Shown: positions 17,403-27,700 of the stretch, piece after piece
Numbering within the stretch: the stretch's first letter is position 1
How the letters are laid out: every line of letters starts with the position of its first letter
NCBI GenBank assembly: GCA_018432315.1
Contig: JAHDLB010000004.1
Span: forward strand, 248,001-312,000
Direction: 5' to 3'
From: Anaerolineae bacterium
GTDB taxonomy: Bacteria; Chloroflexota; Anaerolineae; Aggregatilineales; Aggregatilineaceae
DNA length: 64,000 nucleotides
The notes under the pieces: generated by a model
Database searches by the model: none
What the model was told of the DNA's origin: nothing
The model's input: only the letters and a program-made list of their open reading frames with translations
Position numbers and translations under genes: made by a program

Positions 17403-18329
17403 ATGACCGTGACATTCGATACCTCGACGACCGCGCGGCCCAACCCCCAAAAACGAAACCTGTTGATCCGCCGGTTGGCGCGGGCGCCGTGGTGGCTGCT
17501 GGTGCTGATCGTGCTGGTGCTGCTGTTCGTGCGCAGCGTGTCCGACCGCCACCCCTACCCGATCATCTGGGAAGCGGTGCAGCAGGGCATCTGGACCACG
17601 ATCTGGGTGTCGATTGTGGCGTATGCGCTGGCGTTGGTGTTGGGCCTGTTGATCGCGCTGCTGCGCCGGTCGTCGAACGTGGTCGTTTACCAGACGGTCA
17701 CGCTGTACGTCGAGCTGGTGCGCGGCATCCCGACCCTGGTGCTGGTCTACTACATGGCGCTGGCGCTCATCCCCCAGATCATCTACCTCGTGAACGATGC
17801 CGGCGAGTGGCTGAGCCACCTGGCAATCACGATCGAGTTCACCCGCGACATGACGTACACGATTACATTCATTGATACGGGCAACAGCCTGGCGGAGTTT
17901 CAAACGCGCGACTTTCCGAACACCTACCGCGCGATCATCGGGCTGGCGATCTCCTACAGCGCCTTCCTGTCGGAGATCTTCCGGGCGGGCATCGACAGCG
18001 TGGGCGAGGGCCAGCGCGAGGCCGCCCAGAGCCTGGGCATGACCCGCTGGCAGGTGATGCGCCTGATCGTGCTGCCGCAGGCGTTCCGCACGATTCTGCC
18101 GCCGCTGGGCAACGACTTCATCGCCCTGCTCAAGGAAAGCTCGCTCGTGTCCGTGCTGGGCGTGACCGACATCACCCGCCGCGGCCAGACCTACGCCTCC
18201 AGCACGTTCACCTTCTTCCAGTCGTACAACGTGGTCGCGCTCACCTACCTGACGCTGACGCTGGCGCTGTCGATGGCGGTCAAGGGCATGGAGTGGTACC
18301 TGGACCGCGGCAAGCAGCGCGCCTCCTGA
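17403..18329 (+). CDS. Amino-acid ABC transporter permease (HisM/GlnP type), orphan
   Basis: Polar amino-acid family permease, 308 residues. A hydrophobic N-terminal anchor (WWLLVLIVLVLLFV) precedes the permease core. The N-terminal core motif TLYVELVRGIPTLVLVYYM and the EAA loop EGQREAAQSLGMTRWQVMRL are typical. Between helices there is a longer external insert (about residues 130-175, EWLSHLAITIEFTRDM region). No binding protein or ATPase gene is adjacent, so partners must be encoded elsewhere. ATG 17403 is preceded by GAAGAG; TTG 17361 is in frame but overlaps the -10. Confidence 0.9.
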   Translation: MTVTFDTSTTARPNPQKRNLLIRRLARAPWWLLVLIVLVLLFVRSVSDRHPYPIIWEAVQQGIWTTIWVSIVAYALALVLGLLIALLRRSSNVVVYQTVTLYVELVRGIPTLVLVYYMALALIPQIIYLVNDAGEWLSHLAITIEFTRDMTYTITFIDTGNSLAEFQTRDFPNTYRAIIGLAISYSAFLSEIFRAGIDSVGEGQREAAQSLGMTRWQVMRLIVLPQAFRTILPPLGNDFIALLKESSLVSVLGVTDITRRGQTYASSTFTFFQSYNVVALTYLTLTLALSMAVKGMEWYLDRGKQRAS

Positions 18330-18515
18330 CCGGATACCCGGTGTGCCCAAAAGTGTGTTATACATTGCATGTAGCAGGCACGGATCCCCTGCGTATCAGA
18401 TTCGGGCTTAGGACCCTGGCGCCTGCCCTGACATTTGAACAACGTCTATCCACGCAAACGGAAAATCGCAATATTTTGCAAGACGAGCGTCGTCGAGGTT
18501 GTTTACATTCTCCAC
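18330..18515 (+). other. Intergenic region before the AraC gene
   Basis: No gene is seen. It contains a small inverted repeat GCAATATTTTGC (18468-18479) and an A/T-rich stretch ending TTTACATTCTCC just before the AraC start. I see no convincing -35/-10 pair. Confidence 0.4.
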
Positions 18516-19337
18516 ATGGCACGAGAATACGCGAACTTCTGGCAGGCAGACGATCTCAACGGAATGGAACTCCTCCATGCCCGCTACATCACGCATCGTT
18601 TTGACCGGCACATCCACCCGGGTTACGCGATCGGTGTGATCGAATGGGGCGCAGAGGGGTTCTACTATCGCGGTGTGCAAGCCGAAACCGCCCCTGTGGG
18701 GAGCATAGTCGCGATCAATCCTGGCGAGATTCACACGGGCTACGCACTCACGCCCGGTGGTTGGTGCTACCGAATGTTCTATCCCGGCATCGACTTCATG
18801 CAGACCGTCGCCTACGAGCTCACCGGGCGTGAGTGTGGCACCCCGCACTTCGCAGCGCCCATCATTCACGATGCGGACTTGCGCGATCGATTCCTTCGGC
18901 TGCACCGGATCCTGCAAACGTCCGATGACGCCCTGGTGCGCGAGAGCGCGGCGCGCGATGCCTTCGGACTCATGCTCGTGCGCCATTCAAGGACATTCAC
19001 CCCTCCGCGGCGCACGGGGGATGAGCGCGACGTCGTGCGAAAGGTGCGCGATTACATCGACGCTCACCTGGCAGAAAATACCAGTCTGAACGAACTGGCC
19101 GCTTACGTTGCGATGAGTCCGTACCATCTGCTGCGCGTCTTCCGGCAGGAGATGGGTATCCCCCCGCATACCTACCGCATCCAACAGCGTATCATCCACG
19201 CGAAAGCTCTGCTGGCGGCGGGAGTCCCCATCGTGGACGTCGCCGCTGCGACAGGCTTCACCGACCAGAGTCATTTCACCAACCGATTCAAGGCGATTGT
19301 CGGGGTCACTCCCGGAACTTATAGCAACTCGATATGA
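18516..19337 (+). CDS. AraC-family transcriptional regulator
   Basis: A 273-residue regulator with an N-terminal cupin ligand domain ([19 protein letters not shown], then [16 protein letters not shown]) and a C-terminal double helix-turn-helix ([20 protein letters not shown] and [20 protein letters not shown]). It is the first gene of a unit: its TGA overlaps the azlC ATG. AraC-azlC-azlD arrays occur widely, so it probably controls the exporter in response to an amino acid, which is inference. ATG 18516 was chosen over 18435. Sampled lines here have visibly lower GC (about 57%) than the flanks. Confidence 0.9.
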   Translation: MAREYANFWQADDLNGMELLHARYITHRFDRHIHPGYAIGVIEWGAEGFYYRGVQAETAPVGSIVAINPGEIHTGYALTPGGWCYRMFYPGIDFMQTVAYELTGRECGTPHFAAPIIHDADLRDRFLRLHRILQTSDDALVRESAARDAFGLMLVRHSRTFTPPRRTGDERDVVRKVRDYIDAHLAENTSLNELAAYVAMSPYHLLRVFRQEMGIPPHTYRIQQRIIHAKALLAAGVPIVDVAAATGFTDQSHFTNRFKAIVGVTPGTYSNSI

Positions 19338-20134
19338 TGGCAGGGCTGATGAAGATGCGCCGAGGTACGGTCACACCGTACTCACAGTTCGTGGCCGGGA
19401 TGCGTGGCGTGGCGCCGATGGCTATCGGCGCGATACCGTTCGCGCTGATCTTTGGGGCGCTGGCCGTTTCCGAAGGCGGATTGAGCATTTGGGCCACCTC
19501 CGGCTTATCGCTGTTCGTGTTCGCCGGGAGCGCCCAGTTCATTGCCGTCAATCTGCTGTCGCAAGGGACCGGGCTCATCCCGATTGTGCTGACGACCCTG
19601 ATCGTCAACATGCGCCATGTCCTCTACAGCGCGTCGCTCGCGCCCTACATGAAGCACCTCCCCAAGCGGTGGCTGCTGCCCCTGAGCTTCTGGCTCACGG
19701 ACGAAACCTACGCCACGGTTATCAATGTGTGGCAAGACACCAACCACGACAGGTCGCATAAGGCATGGTATCACCTGGGGAATGCGGTGGCCATGTATAC
19801 GAATTGGAACCTGTGGACGCTGCTTGGCGCGCTCTTTGGCAGTCAACTGCCGAACATCGAGCAATGGGGCATGGATTTTGCGCTGGTCGTGACCTTCATC
19901 AGTATTGTCGTGCCCATGCTCGTCACGCGTCCGATGCTCATCTGCGCGCTGGTGGCCGGGGGTGTCAGCCTGGTGACGTATGGCATGCCCCATAATCTGG
20001 GGCTTCTCATCGCAGCGACTGCGGCCATTGCGGTCGGCTATAGCGTGGAAACGCGACTACAGCCCGCCGCCGCTTCCAGGCCGGTTCCGGACACCGATTC
20101 ACAGGTTTGGCAATTGGGTCAGAAGCATGAATGA
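19334..20134 (+). CDS. azlC: AzlC-family branched-chain amino-acid exporter, large subunit
   Basis: Membrane protein of 266 residues with about eight hydrophobic segments. AzlC hallmarks are [20 protein letters not shown] near the N-terminus and [17 protein letters not shown] followed by [15 protein letters not shown]. AzlC works with small AzlD in efflux of branched-chain amino acids or analogues. Start ATG 19334 overlaps the AraC stop by four bases (ATGA), and its end overlaps azlD by eight bases, so the three genes are translationally coupled. Confidence 0.93.
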   Translation: MMAGLMKMRRGTVTPYSQFVAGMRGVAPMAIGAIPFALIFGALAVSEGGLSIWATSGLSLFVFAGSAQFIAVNLLSQGTGLIPIVLTTLIVNMRHVLYSASLAPYMKHLPKRWLLPLSFWLTDETYATVINVWQDTNHDRSHKAWYHLGNAVAMYTNWNLWTLLGALFGSQLPNIEQWGMDFALVVTFISIVVPMLVTRPMLICALVAGGVSLVTYGMPHNLGLLIAATAAIAVGYSVETRLQPAAASRPVPDTDSQVWQLGQKHE

Positions 20135-20456
20135 GATTCTCCTGATCGTTGGGATGGCGGTTGTCACCTTTGCGGTTCGTTACCTGCCGCTGCATTTGCT
20201 GGGCAGCTTCGACCTGCCCATCAGCGTGACTCGCGCGCTGCGCTACGTGGCTGTAGCGGTGCTCACGGCTATTGCCGTGCCTTACATGTTCTACCGGGAC
20301 GGCGCTCTCAGTATAAGTCACACCAATTCCTATCTGGTCGTAGGGCTTGCGGCAGTCGTCATTGGCTTTCGGTCGAAGGCCCCTTCGGTAACCATCATCG
20401 TTGGTATGGCCCTGTTTGTCGCCTACCGTTTTCTATTGACTGCGCTGCCGGTTTAG
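20127..20456 (+). CDS. azlD: AzlD-family branched-chain amino-acid exporter, small subunit
   Basis: A 109-residue, four-helix membrane protein with the AzlD pattern [15 protein letters not shown] near the N-terminus and [19 protein letters not shown] in the middle. ATG 20127 ([15 protein letters not shown]) was chosen over the long upstream extension from 19980, which only reads the azlC gene out of frame. It forms the transporter with AzlC. Local GC is close to 50% in sampled sequence, the lowest of any gene here. Confidence 0.92.
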   Translation: MNEILLIVGMAVVTFAVRYLPLHLLGSFDLPISVTRALRYVAVAVLTAIAVPYMFYRDGALSISHTNSYLVVGLAAVVIGFRSKAPSVTIIVGMALFVAYRFLLTALPV

Positions 20457-20486
20457 TGCGTGTTTTGCGCTTCAACCGTGAACGCG

Positions 20487-22886
20487 CTAGACCGGGATCG
20501 TCACGCGCTGCGCGCCGCCCGCGCCGGTGGCGATCTGCGCGCCGGGGGGCGCGAGGATGCGGCGCGTTTCGCCCGGCGGCAGGATGAACTCGAGTGCGGA
20601 GTAAGGTAGGTCGTAGCCGCCCGACGCCTCGACCGCCAGCGCCACCTCAGCCGCGCTGGCGCGCACCGCCAGCCGGACCGCCGTCACCTCGCCGCGCCGG
20701 TAGCCGAAACCGATCCCGTCGTCCTCGTACAGCGTGAACGTCCCCTCCCCGCTCGCCGGGTGCGGGAAGACGCGCACCTGCCGCCGATCGTCCGGCTGTT
20801 CGCCCACGTAGCGCATGACCTTGCCCAGCGGGATCAGGCCGCCCGCCGGGGCCAGCAGCGGGACCCGGTCGAGCGGCGCGTCGAGCGTTACCATCCCGCC
20901 GCCGGGATGCCACGCGCCGGTGTGGACGTCGCACCACGGCGCCTCCCTCGGCAGGTAGACCTCGCGCCGGCGGGCGCCCGGCTCCAGCACGGACGCCACC
21001 AGCAGGCCCGGCCCCAGCATGAAGTCGAACGACTCGGTATGGCAGCGCGGATCGCCGGGGAAGGCGTAGACCATCGGGCGGATGATCGGGTGGCCGGTCT
21101 GCGCCGCCTCGACGAACAGGCTGTAGAGGTAGGGGATCAGCCGGTAGCGGAGGTGAATCGCCTCGCGGACGAGGGGCAGCACGTCCGGGTGCATCCACGG
21201 CTCGTTGACCGTCCCGTCCTCGTTCCACGAGTGGATGCAGAAGCGCGGGTGAAAGATGCCGTTCTGGACCCACCGCACGAACAGTTCCGGGTCCGGCCTG
21301 GGGCCGTTGAAGCCGCCGACGTCGTGGCCGGTGTTCGGCGCGCCGGACAGGCTGAGGCCCAGACCCATCGGGATGTTGTAGCGGAGCGTGTTCCAGGACG
21401 TGAAGTTATCGCCGGACCACGTCTGGGCGTAGCGCTGGATGCCGGGGCATCCCGACCGCGACAGGACGTAAGGCCGCTCGTCGGGGCGGGCGGCACGCTG
21501 GGCCTCGTACGAGGCGCGCACCATCAACAGCGTCTGCACCGGGCGCAGGTGCCCCAGCCGGACCGGCTCGCCAAACCCGGCGCAGCGCGCATTGTCGTCC
21601 CAGATCGCGTATTCGTTGTTGTCGTTCCACGTCGCGTCGATGCCCACGTCGAGCAGGCTCTCGCGGACGCGCGCCTGCCACCACGCGGCGCCCTCCGGCG
21701 CGGTGAAGTCGATGTGCGAGCCATCCCCGCCCCAGAAGACGTTGATCTCCGGCGCGCCGGACTCGGCGGCGCGGATGAACGCGCCCCGCGCGGCGGCCTC
21801 GTCGTACTGCGGGTGCGTGGTCAGCAGGCAGGGCTTGACGTTGGCTGCCAGCCGGATGCCCGCCCGGTGGAACGAGTCGACCATGCCCGGCGGATCGGGC
21901 ACGCGGTCGCGGTTCCAGGTGAAGACGTAGCGCCTGCCGTCCGCGCCGGTGGTGTAGCCCGACGACAGGTGAAACAGGTCGCACGGGATGTCGTGCTGGG
22001 CGCACAGCTCCACGAAGCGCTGAAGCTGAGCCTGCGCGTCGGGCGCTTCGGTGTAGCTCATCGTCGAGCCGAGGTAGCCCAGCGACCAGCGCGGCGGCAG
22101 GGCCATGCGTCCCGTCAGCGCGGCGAGCTTCTCCAGCACGGCGGGGATGGTTGGCCCGTAGATCAGGTAATAGTCGAGATCGCCGTCGTCGGCCTGGTAG
22201 GTGCGGTAGGGGGCGTAATAGTTCTCGTGCTCGCGGCCCATGTCGAAGGTCGTGATCGCCAGGTTGTCGTACAGCAGGCCGTAGGCGATCTCCAGGTCGG
22301 GCACCCAGGTGATGTAAAACGGGACGTGCTTGTAGAGCGGGTCGCTGGTTTCGGCGTTGTAGCCCATCGCGTCCAGGTTGAACATGCGCATGCGCATCCC
22401 GGCCTTGTCCAGCGGGCCGGAGCGCTCGCCGAAGCCGTAATAGTGCTCCCCGGCGCGGCGCTGCATGACGTGGTAGACCGCCCGCGAGGCCCGGTCGTAG
22501 CCGTAGGCGCGGCCCGGCAGGTCGGCGGCGAAGGTCCGGCCCGCCCGGTCCGACCAGCGCAGCGCCACGTCGCCCAGCGCGATCTCGACGCGCAGCGCCC
22601 CGGTGCGCAGCGCCGCGTGCCTCTCGCCCACCTCGACGTCGAACGGCGGCAGCGGAAACGGCGTCAGGTCGTCGCGGCGGCGGCCTTCGGGCGGGGTATC
22701 GCCGTCCGGCCCGACGATCATCCAGGTGCGGTCGAGCCGGGGCGCGCCGTCGGGCCAGTGCTGCACGCGGACCAGGTCGTGATCGAGCACGCTGATCAGC
22801 AGGCGCTCGCCGCGCTCCCCGCGCAGCGCCAGCGGGTGCGCTGCCGGGTCGATCAGCGAGACGTGGGCGGGGCGGGTGAAGCGCAT
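20487..22886 (-). CDS. Glycoside hydrolase family 31 protein (alpha-glucosidase-like)
   Basis: A 799-residue retaining alpha-glycosidase. It has an N-terminal beta-sandwich, a catalytic barrel and C-terminal beta domains. Barrel signatures include PPRWSLGYLGSTMSYTEAPD, the nucleophile Asp in IDATWNDNNEYAIWDD (the family WxDMNE motif, here with Asn for Met) and the acid/base Asp in TWSGDNFTSWNTL. SGAPNTGHDVGGF is typical. There is no signal peptide, so it is probably cytoplasmic. It likely hydrolyses alpha-linked oligosaccharides such as those imported by malEFG, which is inference. It is convergent with azlD. Confidence 0.93.
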   Translation of the reverse strand: MRFTRPAHVSLIDPAAHPLALRGERGERLLISVLDHDLVRVQHWPDGAPRLDRTWMIVGPDGDTPPEGRRRDDLTPFPLPPFDVEVGERHAALRTGALRVEIALGDVALRWSDRAGRTFAADLPGRAYGYDRASRAVYHVMQRRAGEHYYGFGERSGPLDKAGMRMRMFNLDAMGYNAETSDPLYKHVPFYITWVPDLEIAYGLLYDNLAITTFDMGREHENYYAPYRTYQADDGDLDYYLIYGPTIPAVLEKLAALTGRMALPPRWSLGYLGSTMSYTEAPDAQAQLQRFVELCAQHDIPCDLFHLSSGYTTGADGRRYVFTWNRDRVPDPPGMVDSFHRAGIRLAANVKPCLLTTHPQYDEAAARGAFIRAAESGAPEINVFWGGDGSHIDFTAPEGAAWWQARVRESLLDVGIDATWNDNNEYAIWDDNARCAGFGEPVRLGHLRPVQTLLMVRASYEAQRAARPDERPYVLSRSGCPGIQRYAQTWSGDNFTSWNTLRYNIPMGLGLSLSGAPNTGHDVGGFNGPRPDPELFVRWVQNGIFHPRFCIHSWNEDGTVNEPWMHPDVLPLVREAIHLRYRLIPYLYSLFVEAAQTGHPIIRPMVYAFPGDPRCHTESFDFMLGPGLLVASVLEPGARRREVYLPREAPWCDVHTGAWHPGGGMVTLDAPLDRVPLLAPAGGLIPLGKVMRYVGEQPDDRRQVRVFPHPASGEGTFTLYEDDGIGFGYRRGEVTAVRLAVRASAAEVALAVEASGGYDLPYSALEFILPPGETRRILAPPGAQIATGAGGAQRVTIPV

Positions 22887-22974
22887 GAGAACCGTCCTTT
22901 GTGGTGCGCTGCGCGGATGCTGCCTCTAGTGTAACGCCCCCTGGCCGGTGTGCCAGGGCGAGCCGCGCCCGCGC

Positions 22975-24528
<1,554 letters not shown>

Positions 24529-24586
24529 GGGTCATCTCCCTGCAAAATAACCGCCGTCATACACATTATCGCGTATCCCGGCGGCT

Positions 24587-24614
24587 TTGGCACCTGCCCG
24601 AACTGGCCTATAAT
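24587..24614 (+). promoter_or_regulatory. Promoter of the alpha-2-macroglobulin gene
   Basis: TTGGCA (24587-24592) and a perfect TATAAT (24609-24614) are separated by 16 bases. The expected start is near 24621, giving a leader of about 80 bases before GTG 24702. Confidence 0.65.
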
Positions 24615-24701
24615 GGCGATCATCCTGTTGGCGTGGAACCAATCGGCGCCGGGTGACGTCCTAAGAGTAACGCAGCCGTAGAGAATCAGGGAGCGCTTAC
24701 C

Positions 24702-27700
24702 GTGAACCTTTTGAAGATCCTTACGTTTCGGAGCGCCGCCCTCGGCCTGGGCGCGGCGCTGTTGGTGCTGGCCGGGAGCGTGCTCGCCCAGGACGACCAG
24801 GGACGTTTTCCCCCCAACGCGATCGACGTGTGGCCCTATCCCGGCGAAGAGGTGGCGCTCGATACGCCGGTCGAGGTGACGTTCGACCAGGCGATGGACC
24901 CGGCCAGCGTCGAAGCCGCCTGGCAGATCGATCCCCCCGCCGCCGGGCAGTTCACCTGGCGGGACGCGCGCACGCTGGCTTTCCTGCCGGATGAGGGGTG
25001 GGCGCGCGCCACGCGCTACACCGCCACCATTGGGACGGGCGCGGCGTCGGCGGATGGTGTGGCGCTCGAAGCACCGTTCGAGTTCATCGTGCAGACTGCC
25101 GGCTACCTCGAAGTGGCCGCCGTGATCCCCGCGCCGGATGCCGAAGGCGTCCAGGCCGACGCGACGATCACCGTCTCGTTCGACCGCCCCGTGGTGCCGC
25201 TCGTCTCGACCGGTCAGCTCGACACCCTGCCCGATCCGCTGGTGTTCGACCCGCCGATCGACGGCGCGGGCGAGTGGATCAACACTTCGATCTACCAGTT
25301 CACGCCCGCTGAGCCGCTCAGCGGCGGGACGACCTTCGTCGCCAGCGTGCCCGCCGGCCTGACCGATGTCACCGGCTCGGTGTTGGAGGAGACGTATTCC
25401 TGGCGTTTCACGACACTGGCGCCCGAAATCCTGAGCATCACCCCCTACCAGGGCCAGACCGGCGTGCTGCTGGAAGCGCCGGTGAAAGTGCAGTTCAGCC
25501 AGCCGATGGACCGCCCCAGCACCGAGGCGGCGTTCATGCTGCTCTATGGCGGCGAGCGCGTGCCGGGTGATTTCGAGTGGTCCGCCGACGGGCGAGGGCT
25601 GACCTTCCAGCCCGCCGACCTGCTGCGCATCGAGGCGCTGTACTCGATCAGCATTGCGCCCACCGCGCGCAGCGCCGAAGGCGACGCCACGCTCGAAGAA
25701 GGCGTCACCTACACGTTCAACACCGTCCCCTATCCGGGCATCGAGCGGACGTCCCCGGCCAACGGCGAGCGGGACGCCCATCCCGGCGGCGGCGTGACCT
25801 TCACGTTCAAGTCGCCGATGGACACCGAGACGTTCGCGGGCAAGGCCGAGATCGTGGAGCCGCCGGGCGTGGAATGGGAGCCGGTCGTGCACGATAATCG
25901 CTCGTTCACGCTCAGCTTCGCCACCCAGCCCGAAACGACGTATATCATCCTGTTCCATCGCGGCGCGAAAGACCTCTACAGCAACGCCATCGAAACCGAC
26001 TACACGCTGAGCTTCCGCACCAGGGCGCTAGAGCCGTGGGCCATGCTGCCCTCGCGCGAGAACTTCATGATCACCAACGCCTACCGCGAGGACACGCGCA
26101 TCGCCATGAGCGTGCAGGCCAAGCCGGTGGTCGGCTTCACGCTGTACCACATCGCCCCGCAAGACGCCGGGATGGTCATGCGCCGCTATTACGGCGAAGA
26201 CACGAGCAGCGTGCTGCGCCGGTCCGAACGGCTGCGCGAGTGGTCGCAGCAGCTCGACGCCGGCCCGGTGCTGTCCGGCGTGGACGAGGTGCTGCTCGCC
26301 TCCGAGCAGGGCGGCCAGCTTGCGCCGGGGATCTACTTCCTCCAGGCGCGCGTGCCCGGCTGGAACGATCCGCAGGCGCTGACGCTCGGCGTGGTGACGG
26401 CCAACCTGACCGTCAAGCGCGCGCCGGGCGAGGTCCTGATCTGGGCCACCGACCTGCAGAGCGCCGAGCCGCTGGCGGGCCTGCCGGTGACGCTGTACCG
26501 CTATGACGGGACGGCCATCGCCAGCGGCCAGACCGACGCCGACGGCATCTACCGCGCCTCGCTGGCGAGCCCGGACGATGTGGACGAGTTCCTGTACGCC
26601 ATCGCCCAGGGCGAAACGGCTTACGGCGCGTGGTTCTCGTGGGGCGGATCGTCGCCGTCCGACGTGGCCGGCTACGTGTACACCGACCGCCCGATCTACC
26701 GCCCCGGCGAGACGGTTTACTTCCGGGGCGCGGTGCGCGACCGGGACGACATGACCTACACGCTGCCGCGCGCGGAGCAGGTTCACGTGACGATCGAAGC
26801 GAACTGGGGCGAGCGGGTTCTGTTCGACGAGGACCTGCCGCTGACCGAGTTCGGCACGTTCAGCGGCGCGCTGGACCTGGCCGACGACGCCCCGATCGGC
26901 ACGGGGAGCATCGCTGTGCGCTACCGCTACGGGTACGATGCCCAGGTGCAGTTCAGCATCGCCGAGTTCCGCGTGCCCGAATACAAGGTCGAGGTTACGC
27001 CGGACTATCCCGCCATCACCCAGGGCGACCCGGTGAAGGCAGTCATCGCGTCGTCGTACTACTTCGGCGGGCCGGTGAGCGGCGCGGACCTGTCGTGGTC
27101 GGCCATCGGCGAATCGGCCTATTTCAACTACGCCGGGCCGGGGCGCTATACCTTCTCGGACGAAACGCAGAGTCATTTCAGCTACGTCGACCTGGGCGCC
27201 GGGAACGCGGTCACCGACGCTGACGGGCAGGTGATCGTCACGCTGGACAACACCCGGGCGCCCTCGACCCGCCCGATGACGATCGCGCTGGAAGGCACGG
27301 TCGTCGACGAGAGCGGCCAGTACATCGCCGGGCGGACGTCGATCCTGGCGCACCCGGCGGACGTGTACGTCGGCCTGCGCACCGACCGCTACTTCGGGCG
27401 CGAGAACGTCCCGGTGACTCTCGACCTGATCGCCGTGACGCCGGGCAGCGAGCCGCTGGCCGGGCAGGCCATCGAGCTGGACGTGGTCGAAATCCGCTGG
27501 GAGCGCATCCCGATCGAGGGCGAGTTCGGGCGCTACGAATGGAAGCAGACCGAGATCGAGGTCGAATCCAGCCGCATCGTGACCGGCGACGACGGCACCG
27601 CCCAGGCCACCTTCACGCCGCCCCAGGCCGGGATCTACCGGGTGCGGGCGCTCAGCCGCGACGGGCGCGAGCGCGCCAACGCGGCCACGCTGCGCTTCTG

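Noticed and set aside
18330-18515. A tRNA or T-box leader before the AraC-azlCD unit
   Set aside because: No cloverleaf, T-box sequence or terminator/antiterminator pair could be drawn from the sequence.
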